Positions 34,089 through 43,006 of a stretch of 64,000 nucleotides of DNA are shown here, one piece after another. The position numbers and the translations under genes were made by a program. This DNA comes from Lachnospiraceae bacterium (GTDB lineage: Bacteria; Bacillota; Clostridia; Lachnospirales; Lachnospiraceae). Location of the stretch: NCBI GenBank assembly GCA_910575275.1, contig CAJTEE010000002.1:720604-784603 (forward strand). The letters run 5' to 3'. The stretch's first letter is position 1; the number at the start of each line of letters is the position of its first letter. The notes under the pieces are model-generated. The model was not told where the DNA came from, ran no database searches, and saw only the letters and a program-made list of their open reading frames with translations.

Positions 34089-34871
34089 ATGAGCACGAAA
34101 AGCCCTGACGATATCCATGGATTCCTGTCCGACTGTTTCTTTGACACACAGTCCTTCATGGATCGGATGAACGACGCCCACTATGACAACGCATTTTTAA
34201 ATTATAAAACCCGGTGCGCGCCCATCGTATCTGAAATCGACCGCGGACTGCAGGATGGAGATACGCCTCTGCCCGCTATACTGGCGCAGCAGCTAATTGA
34301 CAGAATTGCCGCAGGCTGGGATGCAGAGCTCGCCGCGTCTCCCAAAATAAAAAAACACCGGGTCGAAACCCGGGATCAGATGTTTCTCGCCCTGTATCTC
34401 ATTCCGATGCTTTTAGAAACCGGAGTTCCTAACGCCATGCCCTTAGCGGAGGCGATTCGTGACGAATGGTGCCGCAGGTATCCCAAAATGCCTATCGTCA
34501 TCGGCCGCTACGCGGATATTTCCGCCGGCTTCCGCAAGAAGCCGTGGGGAATGTGCTTTCTTACTACCGCTGTCTGTGAGTTTGAAAAAAAGCCGGACGA
34601 TTGCCCGGAGCTTACCGCCCTGCGCCGTTTCCGTGATCAATATATGATGAAAACTCCAGGAGGCCGGGCGCTTGTGCGGCAATATTATGAGATTGCTCCC
34701 AAATTAGTCGTCGCCATTGATCTCTGCTCCGACAGGGAATCCGTCTATGCCGACCTGCGTGACCGCTATATCCGGCCCTGTCTGGCCATGATCGGGAAAG
34801 GCCGCCTTTCCGACTGCCAGTCCCACTACTGCGCCATGATCCGCCATCTGCAGGAAATGTTTTCCATGTAG
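34089..34871 (+). CDS. Hypothetical protein with a CFI-box-like C-terminal motif
   Basis: A 260-residue soluble protein; RBS AGAGAGG, ATG at 34089. Residues 1-140 are mostly helical with no family I recognise. From about 157 it has CFLTTAVCEFEKKPDD, then PELTALRRFRDQYM and TPGGRALVRQYYEIAPKLV. This matches the pattern of CFI-box domains (CFIATAAYG..., LRRFRD, ...GRxLVxxYYxxSP). The function of that motif is not established. It is followed 100 bp later by the Cys-rich repeat peptide on the same strand. Confidence 0.75.
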   Translation: MSTKSPDDIHGFLSDCFFDTQSFMDRMNDAHYDNAFLNYKTRCAPIVSEIDRGLQDGDTPLPAILAQQLIDRIAAGWDAELAASPKIKKHRVETRDQMFLALYLIPMLLETGVPNAMPLAEAIRDEWCRRYPKMPIVIGRYADISAGFRKKPWGMCFLTTAVCEFEKKPDDCPELTALRRFRDQYMMKTPGGRALVRQYYEIAPKLVVAIDLCSDRESVYADLRDRYIRPCLAMIGKGRLSDCQSHYCAMIRHLQEMFSM

Positions 34872-34969
34872 AAAATCCTCCAAAAAGAAAAAATTTTTAG
34901 ACAGGCAACTATGACAAGCAGCCCGGAATAGAATAGAGTGTAATCAAAAACCCTTTGGAGGACTTGAAC

Positions 34970-35212
34970 ATGAGTGATTTAGCTGCAACAAATTGTGGAT
35001 GCGGATGCGAGACCTCAAACAACGGATGCGGATGCGGGAATAACATAATCTGGATTCTCGTACTTCTGTGCTGCTGCGGCGGTTGGGGACATAACACCTG
35101 CAATAACGGATGTGGATGCGGATTCGACAACAGCTGCATCTGGATTATTCTGCTTCTGTGCTGCTGCGGCGGCTGGGGCGGAAATGGCGGCGGCTGCTTC
35201 TGCTGCTGCTAA
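34970..35212 (+). CDS. Very Cys-rich, internally duplicated small protein
   Basis: 80 residues with 19 Cys. Two repeats of a unit NNGCGCG followed by a hydrophobic stretch (IIWILVLLCCCGGWG; IWIILLLCCCGGWGG) are joined by a short spacer, and the protein ends in GGGCFCCC. I chose ATG 34970 because TTTGGAGG lies upstream. It has no signal peptide; the hydrophobic stretches could enter a membrane or pack with metal or disulfides. Similar clostridial proteins carry the label 'high-cysteine protein' without known function. It ends at a strong terminator. Confidence 0.8.
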   Translation: MSDLAATNCGCGCETSNNGCGCGNNIIWILVLLCCCGGWGHNTCNNGCGCGFDNSCIWIILLLCCCGGWGGNGGGCFCCC

Positions 35213-35224
35213 TCTCCCTGTCGC

Positions 35225-35250
35225 GGACGCCCTGACAGGCGTCCTTTTTA
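35225..35250 (+). terminator. Terminator of the Cys-rich protein gene
   Basis: GGACGCC-CTGACA-GGCGTCC followed by TTTTTA. A second perfect 9-bp hairpin, GGGGCGGGC-CCAAAA-GCCCGCCCC with a shorter T run, follows at 35252-35283 and may back it up. Confidence 0.9.
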
Positions 35251-35283
35251 AGGGGCGGGCCCAAAAGCCCGCCCCGTCCTTTT

Positions 35284-35534
35284 GTTGTCCGGATGCGCTA
35301 TTTACCGCTGTCTTTTTTCTCCTGCGAAACGGCACACCTTTTATTTTGGGGCTGTCTCTGCCTCTGGCATACGGCCGGGCTCTGTCTTTTTTCACATTCC
35401 TCATCAATCTCGTACACGCTGTTTCCCTCTATCACCAAGCGACTTGCCATTGCTGTTACTCCTGTTTTCCTTCTATGTTCCATACTATGATAAAAAGAGA
35501 GAAATGTGTTCTGCCGCCATGTCCTCACAGCGTA
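35284..35534. other. Gap with no supported gene
   Basis: About 250 bp between the terminators and MITE copy 2. Plus-strand frames are pyrimidine-rich and lack ribosome sites. Nothing recognised. Confidence 0.4.
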
Positions 35535-35700
35535 CTAGAGTGTGTTTGAAAAATGCTTTCTGGCAGCTGTGCGTCACAGTTCGTGGGAGATTTGGCACAA
35601 ATGAGCGCGGCGTAGTGGGCTATGTTAAGTGAATTTGGGCAAAAAATACCGCGAGGTGAGACGTGCAGATGGCAGAAATGAATTTTCAGACACGCTCTAG
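35535..35700. mobile_element. MITE copy 2, flanked by CTAG
   Basis: 166 bp bounded by CTAG on both sides, with inverted ends AGTGTGTTTGAAAA and AGCGTGTCTGAAAA (read inward). The interior (GGGAGATTTGGC, GCGGCGTAGTGGGCT, GTTAAGTGAATTTGGGC) matches copy 1 in the opposite orientation. Identical length to copy 1. No coding capacity. It lies 65 bp upstream of the gene at 35766. Confidence 0.85.
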
Positions 35701-35765
35701 GCAGACTCTCATCATGTTTTCCCGGCCTGCCGCATATATTATCACAAGAGTAAGGAGGCTTGCCA

Positions 35766-36218
35766 ATGAATGATAAAGAATTAAAGCTCACCGACCTGGA
35801 CTACGCCATCGGAAACCATCATCTCCAGATGATGAAAGCGGCCCTGCCTTATATGCAGATCGGCCAGCAGCGGGCGATGTCCATGTTCATCAAATGGAAC
35901 GAACTCATGCGCACGATGAACTTCTTCCGTGAAAATGATGAAGGCATGTTAAGCGTCTGCTCCTTAGACGAGGACCATGTCTCCCCAAACGACATGCTTT
36001 CGGCCGTCAGGCCCTACGCCAACGAACGCGAACAGGAGCTCATCGACATCCTGTCCCGTTTCCTGCAGACCCGCGGAGGCCGCATGGGCGCGAACGGACA
36101 GCCAGGCAAGAACCCGGGCCCGTTTCCCATCGACCAGCTTCTCTCCATCATGCCCCAGGAACAGCGTTCCCGCTTTGAGACGATCCAGCTCATGATGCAG
36201 GCGTTAAACGCGGGCTGA
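35766..36218 (+). CDS. Conserved hypothetical protein, first of a pair
   Basis: A 150-residue soluble protein. An amphipathic helical N-terminal half (LDYAIGNHHLQMMKAALPYM) is followed by a Gly/Asn/Pro-rich linker near 115 (GGRMGANGQPGKNPGPF) and a short C-terminal helix (RSRFETIQLMMQALN). No family recognised. ATG 35766 has AAGGAGG at ideal spacing. It is co-directional with the next gene, 14 bp away, so the two are translated from one transcript. Confidence 0.75.
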   Translation: MNDKELKLTDLDYAIGNHHLQMMKAALPYMQIGQQRAMSMFIKWNELMRTMNFFRENDEGMLSVCSLDEDHVSPNDMLSAVRPYANEREQELIDILSRFLQTRGGRMGANGQPGKNPGPFPIDQLLSIMPQEQRSRFETIQLMMQALNAG

Positions 36219-36232
36219 AAGGAGGCTTGTAC

Positions 36233-36511
36233 ATGAATCCGTCATGGAAATCTGACCCACGCCTTAAGGATATGGATCCGGCTAAGCTCTCGCTTTTATC
36301 CCGCCTCGCCGACCGGCTTCGCGCCGCCCCCCAGGCCGAGAAAATGAATGCACTCCTCTCCTTAAGACAGGAAGCCGCCCAGGCAGGGCTTTCTTTTACA
36401 AGCGAGGAGACCGGTCTTCTCTTTTCGATCCTGACCGAAGACCTTTCTCCGGAGGAAAAAAAGCGGGCACAGCTCGTACAGACGCTTGCCGCAAAGCTTC
36501 ATTCCAGATAA
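36233..36511 (+). CDS. Conserved hypothetical protein, second of a pair
   Basis: A 92-residue helical protein (KLSLLSRLADRLRAAPQAEK, AGLSFTSEETGLLFSILTED, SPEEKKRAQLVQTLAAKL). No transmembrane or signal segment. The ATG follows AAAGGAGG. It resembles its partner only in being small, helical and Met/Leu/Gln-rich; the two could form a complex. Ends at a clear terminator. Confidence 0.75.
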   Translation: MNPSWKSDPRLKDMDPAKLSLLSRLADRLRAAPQAEKMNALLSLRQEAAQAGLSFTSEETGLLFSILTEDLSPEEKKRAQLVQTLAAKLHSR

Positions 36512-36531
36512 ACTGTATGCTGGGCAAATCA

Positions 36532-36566
36532 AACAAGGGGGCACGTCAGACATGACGGCCCCCTTT
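36532..36566 (+). terminator. Terminator of the small hypothetical gene pair
   Basis: AAGGGGGC...GGCCCCCTT with inner ACGTCA/TGAC pairing, followed by TCTTAAC. It lies 20 bp after the stop codon. Confidence 0.75.
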
Positions 36567-36805
36567 CTTAACATCCAGGCAAATCTGCTGCCGCATTCAC
36601 TCGATGTTATATTGAAACGGCCAAAAAGGGCTTGACAAGCCTGTCGTTTTATAGTACCTATAAAACGAATCCTGCTCTAAGGGTTTAATAGCAGACAGCA
36701 TTTCATTTCGTATTCCCGGAATCTCTTTGCACCCGGATTTGTAAGAAACAAGTGCGTGTGTGTGAGCGCTTCCGGGAGTGCTCCATTATGAAAAGGAGGA
36801 TTTTC

Positions 36806-37483
36806 ATGTACCCAGATGTAAGAAAGACCCGTCCCCTCGTAAGCGACGCACTTTTGGACAAGTTTGCCGGTCTCGATGCAGCCACCGTCCATGAGGCAAT
36901 GGGAAAGTGCGGAGCCATGACCCACGAAATCCGTCCCGTGGACAGCCGCATGAAGCTGTGCGGCCGGGCCTTGACCGTAAAATGCCACCCGGGCGACAAT
37001 CTCATGCTCATTAAAGCGGTCAGCATGGCCGGGCCCGGTGATGTTATCGTTGCCGATATGGGCCATATCCTCGATAACGGTCCCTTTGGTGAGGTACTCG
37101 CCGTAGACTGCATCTCTCACGGCTGCCAGGGCCTTATTGTGACCTGCTCTGTGCGTGACAGCGAGGCTTTGGTGGAAATGAATTTCCCGGTATTCTCTGC
37201 CGGAATCAGCGTATTCGGCACCTCAAAGGCCACAAAGGGAACCGTCAATCATCCGGTGGTCGTCGGCGGTATTCTCGTAAATCCCGGAGACATAGTCCTT
37301 GGAGACCGAGATGGTGTCGTCGTCATTCCGTATGCAAAAGCAGAGGCCGCAGCAGAAGCTGCCATGAAACGCCGCGAATCGGAGGCTGGGACCATGGAAC
37401 GGCTCCGCAAGGGGGAATCCCTGTTTGAAATCTATGGGTATCAAAAGGTGTTTGATGCCTTAGGTGTCACAGAGGAAGCTTAA
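36806..37483 (+). CDS. RraA-like family protein
   Basis: A 225-residue member of the RraA/DlpA fold. Family segments: DAATVHEAMGKCGAM, GRALTVKCHPGDNLM, GDVIVADMGHILDNGPFGEV, and GDRDGVVVIP near the C-terminus. Relatives include RNase E inhibitors and metal-dependent HMG/CHA aldolases or oxaloacetate decarboxylases; in Firmicutes without RNase E, an aldolase/decarboxylase role is more likely. The ATG at 36806 has AAAGGAGG upstream; earlier in-frame starts lack support. Its last 4 bp overlap the convergent rarA. Confidence 0.88.
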   Translation: MYPDVRKTRPLVSDALLDKFAGLDAATVHEAMGKCGAMTHEIRPVDSRMKLCGRALTVKCHPGDNLMLIKAVSMAGPGDVIVADMGHILDNGPFGEVLAVDCISHGCQGLIVTCSVRDSEALVEMNFPVFSAGISVFGTSKATKGTVNHPVVVGGILVNPGDIVLGDRDGVVVIPYAKAEAAAEAAMKRRESEAGTMERLRKGESLFEIYGYQKVFDALGVTEEA

Positions 37484-38826
37484 AAAGGATCGGAATCCAC
37501 ACTCCCGGTCTCCTCACGCAGCCGTTCCATCCGCTCTTTGACGGCCCTCTCGCAGCCTATCTCTGTCGGGAAATAGAATCTCTCGTTTTCCAGTCCGTCC
37601 GGCAGATATTGCTGCTTTACATAATGGTTCGGGAAATCATGAGTGTACAAATAGCCCTTGCCGTGGCCCAGCTTTCCCGCGCCCTTATAGTGGCTGTCCT
37701 GTAAATGGACCGGGACCGGAGGATTTTTCTTCCCCTGCACCGCCTCCATGGCCTTAAAAATCCCCTGGCTGGCCGCATTGCTTTTCGGCGCGCAGGCGAC
37801 GTACGCCACGGCCTGTGCCAACGGGATCTGGCCCTCCGGCATGCCGATCCGTTCCACCGCCTGCGCCGCGCTCACGGCCACCGTCAACGCGTTCGGGTCC
37901 GCGTTCCCTACGTCCTCGGCCGCACAGATCATGATCCGGCGGGAGATAAATCTCACATCCTCCCCCGCATTCAGCATCCGGGCAAGGTAATACAGAGCCG
38001 CATCCGGGTCCGAGCCGCGCATGCTCTTGATAAACGCGGACACCGTATCATAATGGTTGTCTCCGTCCTTGTCATAGCGGATTACCCGCTTTTGGATACA
38101 CTCTGACGCCACGGCAAGCGTCAGACGGATTCTTCCGTCAGCGCTTTTTTCCGTTGTCAAAATTCCCAGCTCTACGGCATTTAACGCCGCACGCGCGTCC
38201 CCGCCCGCGGCGTGGGCCAGGAAATCGGCCGCCTCATCCGTAATTTCTGCCCCGTAGCTCCCCATGCCTCGCTCCGTGTCACACACGGCACGTAAAATTA
38301 ACGCTTTCACGTCCTCCGGCTCCAGCGGCTTCAGCTCAAAGATCCGCGACCGGGACAAAAGAGCGTTATTTACCTCAAAATACGGATTCTCCGTGGTCGC
38401 ACCGATTAACGTCACCGTCCCGTCCTCCACAAACGGCAGAAGGTAATCCTGCTGCCCTTTGTTAAAGCGATGGATCTCATCAATAAACAGGATCGTCTTC
38501 TGCCCGTACATGCCGAGCATATCCTTTGCGCTCTTTATGGTCTCCTCCATGTCCTTTTTCCCCGCCGCGGTCGCGTTGAGCTGTTCAAACCGGGCGCTGG
38601 TCGTATTGGCGATCACTCTCGCGAGCGTCGTCTTTCCAGTGCCGGGCGGCCCGTAAAAGATGACGGACCCAAGCTTATCCGCCTGAATCGCCCGATACAA
38701 AAGCTTGTCTCTGCCAATGATGTGCCGCTGCCCCATGACCTCGTCAAGCGTGCGCGGTCGCATCCTGGACGCCAGAGGAGACTCCTTCTCCATCGTGCTG
38801 CTTCTCATATAATCAAATAGATCCAT
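37480..38826 (-). CDS. rarA: Replication-associated recombination protein A
   Basis: A 448-residue AAA+ ATPase (RarA/MgsA) acting at stalled forks. Walker A YGPPGTGKTTLARV, Walker B ILFIDEIHRFNKGQQD, sensor 1 LIGATTENPYFEVN, and the conserved C-terminal tetramerisation domain (YLYTHDFPNHYVKQQYLPD) are present. The ATG at 38826 follows GGGGGGATG; family members start MDLFDY. Convergent with the RraA-like gene. Confidence 0.94.
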   Translation of the reverse strand: MDLFDYMRSSTMEKESPLASRMRPRTLDEVMGQRHIIGRDKLLYRAIQADKLGSVIFYGPPGTGKTTLARVIANTTSARFEQLNATAAGKKDMEETIKSAKDMLGMYGQKTILFIDEIHRFNKGQQDYLLPFVEDGTVTLIGATTENPYFEVNNALLSRSRIFELKPLEPEDVKALILRAVCDTERGMGSYGAEITDEAADFLAHAAGGDARAALNAVELGILTTEKSADGRIRLTLAVASECIQKRVIRYDKDGDNHYDTVSAFIKSMRGSDPDAALYYLARMLNAGEDVRFISRRIMICAAEDVGNADPNALTVAVSAAQAVERIGMPEGQIPLAQAVAYVACAPKSNAASQGIFKAMEAVQGKKNPPVPVHLQDSHYKGAGKLGHGKGYLYTHDFPNHYVKQQYLPDGLENERFYFPTEIGCERAVKERMERLREETGSVDSDPF

Positions 38827-38986
38827 GATACATCCCCCCATCCCGTTTCAACTGTCCGATTCATTCCCCCGCCTTACGACCCGCTTTTATTCTATCTGTC
38901 TATCGGCCTTCGCTTCACGCCCAGACCCAAAACGAAATGGAGCTATCCTTACAGACAGCCCCATCTTAAACATGCTTTCAAAGCTC

Positions 38987-39835
38987 TTACATTCCTTCCA
39001 GGTCCTCTACGTCCCCCGCGATCATGATCCGCGTCTCCTGGTCGATCGACTGGATCAGCATACGCACATACGATTCCGAGAGCTGAATCCCGCCGAAGGT
39101 CCGGTCCACCGTATCCGCCTGCTGGCAGTTGATGATCAGCGACGGTCCACCGCCTCCCTCCGCGCGCAGGATCATCCCATAGTTGGAATACGCACGCATC
39201 TCCTCCAGCCGCACGGCTAACTCTGTCTTCTCCGTCTTAAGCCCGGACGTACCCGCACGGAAAATCGTCATATAGTGCTCGGACTGCGGATCCATGATCC
39301 AGTAGTCGCGCTCTGACAGACTGTGATAGGGCGTCAGGCTCCCTGGATTATCCAGGCTCCCAAAGGCACTCTCTAGGCGGTATGCGCCATAGATCGTCTC
39401 GTCCTCCTCCGGGCCGCCCGAGATAATGCAATTGATCGCAAAGACCTGATTCCAGTCCCCGTTTTCATCCTTGTTTAAGTAGTACAGCCGGGAATTGCCC
39501 GCTACATCGCGCCGCCTCGGGCGCTCCTTCCCCTCTGCATCGGCCAGCGCCATATTTACGGCGTCCTCCGGCTTTTTATTCAGATTATTGATCACGAGTA
39601 CCAGGCTCTTGCAGTCCCCTGCAATGCCCATCTCCTCGATCCAGCGCCCCTTATCCTGTTCCGTCTTCCATCCGAGATCCACGGCTATATCCTCCTCGGC
39701 CGCTTCCTCGGTCTCCAGAGTGAGCGTATCGACCTCCCGCTGCCGGGCCGCCGCCCATACGGGGAGACAGGCCGCCTGCATAAGCAAAAACGACGTACAG
39801 AGCGCCGAAACAATTTTATATACATGCTTTCGCAT
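38987..39835 (-). CDS. Exported protein, apparently a catalytically dead L,D-transpeptidase-like fold
   Basis: About 282 residues with signal peptide (YKIVSALCTSFLLMQAA, then VWAAA). The C-terminal 170 residues follow the YkuD layout: VFAINCIISGGPEEDETIYG, AYRLESAFGSLDNPG, SLSERDYWIMDPQS, then INCQQADTVDRTFGGIQLSE. In active L,D-transpeptidases the last segment is HG...T.GCI with catalytic Cys; here Gly stands at the Cys position and the upstream His is missing. So I infer a pseudoenzyme in the cell wall, or a distant family. Start ATG 39835 with GAGGA upstream. Confidence 0.7.
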   Translation of the reverse strand: MRKHVYKIVSALCTSFLLMQAACLPVWAAARQREVDTLTLETEEAAEEDIAVDLGWKTEQDKGRWIEEMGIAGDCKSLVLVINNLNKKPEDAVNMALADAEGKERPRRRDVAGNSRLYYLNKDENGDWNQVFAINCIISGGPEEDETIYGAYRLESAFGSLDNPGSLTPYHSLSERDYWIMDPQSEHYMTIFRAGTSGLKTEKTELAVRLEEMRAYSNYGMILRAEGGGGPSLIINCQQADTVDRTFGGIQLSESYVRMLIQSIDQETRIMIAGDVEDLEGM

Positions 39836-40120
39836 AGATACCATTCCTCTTTTCCAACAGCCTGCGCTGCTCGAATCCGACAAAACACATCACCGGCGCG
39901 TTTTGCTGGATACTGCGTATCCCGCCCGATGGCCCGGCCTGCGGCCAAACGATCATGCGTCTGCATCTATGATAGCATATTCAGGAAGAAATGTCACGAA
40001 AAAATTTTCCTCAAAAAGCCGGTGGCGGAGAATTGCCACATTTCAAACATCTGTTTGCAGGCACGCTCCACCACTTGCTCTTTTATTTCGGCTCTGCCCG
40101 GATTGCTCCGCTTTTGCCTC

Positions 40121-42532
40121 TTATTTTACAACCAGGTTCACGATCTTCCCTGGCACGTAGATCTCTTTTACGATATTCCCGGTAAGCTTGCCCTTCACGG
40201 CCTCCCTGCCGGCGGCAATCGCCTTCTCCTTGGCAATGTCAGCCGGGACCATGATGACACAGCGGACCTTGCCGTTGATCTGCACGGCGATCTCCATCTC
40301 GTCGTCCTTCATGGCCTCCTCGTCGCACTCCGGCCAGCTCTGGTGGAAAACGCTTTCTTTGCCGCCGAGCTCTCTAAACAGCTCCTCGCCCAGATGCGGT
40401 GCAAACGGAGCCAGCAGGATCACAAAGGTTTTTAAGGTCTCCTTGTCAATGCCGCCCTCCTTCTTTGCGAGGTCGATCAGCTTGTTGTTGTACTCCATGA
40501 AACCGGAGACAACCGTATTCAGGCTGAACTGGTTGAAGCGCGTCTCGATGTCATAGACAAGCTTATGGCGCAGCTTCACCATCTCCTTCGTCTCTCTGAC
40601 GTTTTTGTCCTTGTTTTCCATCACCAGCGTATAGAAACGGTTCAGGAACCGGGAAACGCCCTCGATCCCGCGGTCATCCCACTCGGCGTCTAACTCCGGC
40701 GGCCCGACAAACAGCTCATACAGCCGCAGCGCGTCACAGCCGTAATCCCGCACCAGATCATCCGGGGAGACCACATTACCCTTGGACTTACTCATCTTAA
40801 TGCCGTTCTTTCCGGTGATCATGCCCTGATTGAACAGCTTGGTAAACGGCTCGTCAAAATCCACGACGCCGATGTCGTGCAGAAACTTCGTATAGAACCG
40901 CGAATACAGAAGATGCAGCACCGCATGCTCAACGCCGCCAATGTACATATCCACCGGAAGGTACTTGTTCGCCTTCTCGCCGGAGACCAGCTCCTTATCG
41001 TTTTTGTTGTCCACGTAGCGCAGGAAGTACCAGGACGAGCCCGCCCACTGCGGCATCGTATTTGTCTCGCGCTTTGCCGGCCCGCCGCAGCACGGGCAGG
41101 TTGTGTTGACCCACCAGTCGATGGCCGCGAGCGGGGATTCGCCAGTGCCGGTCGGCTGATAGCTCTCCACCTCAGGCAGAGTTAACGGAAGCTGTTCCTC
41201 GGGAACCGGGACATTACCGCATTTTTCGCAGTGGATAATCGGGATCGGTTCTCCCCAGTAGCGCTGACGCGAGAAGACCCAGTCACGCAGCTTAAAGCTC
41301 ACGGTCTTCTTGCCGAGGCCGCGCTTTTCGATCATGGCCGGCGCTTCCTTTTTCAAGACCGAGGACTCCATGCCGTTCCACTCACCGGAATTGATCATGG
41401 TCCCGCTGGCCTCCGTGTATGCCTCGGTCATGTTTTCGATCTCTTTGCCGTCCTTTGCGATGACCTGGATAATCGGCAGGCCGAATTTCTTCGCAAAATC
41501 AAAGTCTCTCTGGTCATGGGCCGGGACGCACATGATCGCTCCCGTGCCGTGGTCTGCAAGTACGTAATCCGACAGCCAGATGGGGACCTTCGCGCCGTTT
41601 AACGGATTGATCGCATACGCTCCCGTAAATACACCGGTCTTTTCCTTATCCTGAAGGCGGTCCACGTTGGATTTCATGGACGCGTCAAAAATGTATTTTT
41701 CTACGGCTTCTCTCGTCTCGTCGGTCGCCAGGCCCTTCGCCAGTTCATGCTCGGGAGCCAGCACCATGAAGGTCGCCCCGTAAAGCGTATCGGGCCTTGT
41801 GGTGTAGACCGTGATCTTTCCCTCGCGGCCGTCAAGCGCAAAGTCAACCTCCGCGCCGTAGGACTTGCCGATCCAGTCGGTCTGCATCTTTTTGACCTTC
41901 TCCGGCCAATCTAACTTGTCAAGATCCGAAAGCAGCCTGTCCGCATATGCCGTGATCTTTAGCATCCACTGACGCAGGTTCTTTTTCGTCACCGCGGTGC
42001 CGCAGCGCTCGCAGCAGCCGTTTACAACCTCCTCGTTTGCCAGGCCGGTCTTGCAGGACGGGCACCAGTTGATCGGGAACTCCTTCTCATAGGCCAGCCC
42101 CTTCTTGAACATCTGCACGAAGATCCACTGCGTCCACTTATAGAACTTTGGATCCGTCGTGTTGACCTCCATATCCCAGTCATAGATTGCCGCGATCTGG
42201 TTGATCTGTTTTTTGATATTTTTGACATTCTCCGCCGTCGAAGCCGCCGGATGGACGCCCATCTTGATCGCATAGTTCTCCGCCGGCAGGCCGAATGCGT
42301 CCCAGCCCATCGGATGGATCACATATTTGCCCTTAAGGAGCTGATACCGGCTCCATACATCCGAGATCACATAGCCTCTCCAGTGTCCCACATGCAGGCC
42401 GCTCCCTGACGGATACGGGAACATGTCCAGGCAATAGTATTTTTCCTTTTTCCCATCATTGACATTGATCGGCTCTTTTTCCCAGTTTTCCCGCCATTTT
42501 TTCTCGATTGCCGTATAGTTATACTGCGCCAT
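40121..42532 (-). CDS. leuS: Leucyl-tRNA synthetase
   Basis: Full-length 803-residue class I synthetase. The HIGH-equivalent is in PYPSGSGLHVGHWRGYV (about 37-53), the zinc-type Cys pair is in NWCPSCKTGLANEEV, the editing-domain threonine region is in YTTRPDTLYGATF, and the KMSKS loop is in GIKMSKSKGNVVSPDD. C-terminal anticodon and tail domains are intact. Only about 28 bp separate the start from the upstream terminator, so no T-box leader fits in front; transcription probably depends on read-through from rplT. Confidence 0.97.
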   Translation of the reverse strand: MAQYNYTAIEKKWRENWEKEPINVNDGKKEKYYCLDMFPYPSGSGLHVGHWRGYVISDVWSRYQLLKGKYVIHPMGWDAFGLPAENYAIKMGVHPAASTAENVKNIKKQINQIAAIYDWDMEVNTTDPKFYKWTQWIFVQMFKKGLAYEKEFPINWCPSCKTGLANEEVVNGCCERCGTAVTKKNLRQWMLKITAYADRLLSDLDKLDWPEKVKKMQTDWIGKSYGAEVDFALDGREGKITVYTTRPDTLYGATFMVLAPEHELAKGLATDETREAVEKYIFDASMKSNVDRLQDKEKTGVFTGAYAINPLNGAKVPIWLSDYVLADHGTGAIMCVPAHDQRDFDFAKKFGLPIIQVIAKDGKEIENMTEAYTEASGTMINSGEWNGMESSVLKKEAPAMIEKRGLGKKTVSFKLRDWVFSRQRYWGEPIPIIHCEKCGNVPVPEEQLPLTLPEVESYQPTGTGESPLAAIDWWVNTTCPCCGGPAKRETNTMPQWAGSSWYFLRYVDNKNDKELVSGEKANKYLPVDMYIGGVEHAVLHLLYSRFYTKFLHDIGVVDFDEPFTKLFNQGMITGKNGIKMSKSKGNVVSPDDLVRDYGCDALRLYELFVGPPELDAEWDDRGIEGVSRFLNRFYTLVMENKDKNVRETKEMVKLRHKLVYDIETRFNQFSLNTVVSGFMEYNNKLIDLAKKEGGIDKETLKTFVILLAPFAPHLGEELFRELGGKESVFHQSWPECDEEAMKDDEMEIAVQINGKVRCVIMVPADIAKEKAIAAGREAVKGKLTGNIVKEIYVPGKIVNLVVK

Positions 42533-42560
42533 GACGTATTTCCTCCGTTTACTATTTAAA

Positions 42561-42595
42561 ATCCCCGGCCCTCTTTTGACAGAGGTCCGGGGGAC
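42561..42595 (-). terminator. Terminator or attenuator between rplT and leuS
   Basis: On the minus strand CCCCCGG-ACCTCT and AGAGGG-CCGGGG form a stem of about 13 bp followed by ATTTTA. It is 20 bp after the rplT stop and 28 bp before the leuS start. Confidence 0.7.
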
Positions 42596-42616
42596 ATTAC
42601 AGGCTGCTGCCCTTTA

Positions 42617-42973
42617 TTAAGCCAGCTTTGACTTCGCAAGCTCTGCCATCTTTGCAAAGCCCTCTGCATCATTGATCGCCATGTCAGAAAGCAACTTCCG
42701 GTTCATAACCACACCGGCCTGCTTTAAGCCGTACATGAAACGGCTGTAGGAAAGGCCGTTTAATCTGGCCGCCGCGTTGATTCTAGCGATCCAGAGCTGA
42801 CGGAACTGTCTCTTTCTCTCTTTTCTTCCTGCATAGGAGTTCGCAAGCGCTCTCATAACGGACTGCTTTGCGATTCTATACTGTTTGGAACGGGCCCCTC
42901 TGTAACCCTTTGCTAATTTCAGAACCCGATTGTGTTTCTTTTTGGCATTTAAGCCGCCTTTTACTCTTGCCAT
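42617..42973 (-). CDS. rplT: 50S ribosomal protein L20
   Basis: 118 residues, full length. It opens MARVKGGLNAKKKHNRVLK and contains YRGARSKQYRIAKQSVMRAL and LWIARINAAARLNGLSYSRF, diagnostic of L20. RBS AAGGAGGAAA. L20 binds 23S rRNA and, in Firmicutes, represses infC-rpmI-rplT through the leader upstream. Third gene of that operon. Confidence 0.98.
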   Translation of the reverse strand: MARVKGGLNAKKKHNRVLKLAKGYRGARSKQYRIAKQSVMRALANSYAGRKERKRQFRQLWIARINAAARLNGLSYSRFMYGLKQAGVVMNRKLLSDMAINDAEGFAKMAELAKSKLA

Positions 42974-43006
42974 TGCTCTATTTCCTCCTTCTTAATCCAA
43001 AATCCA

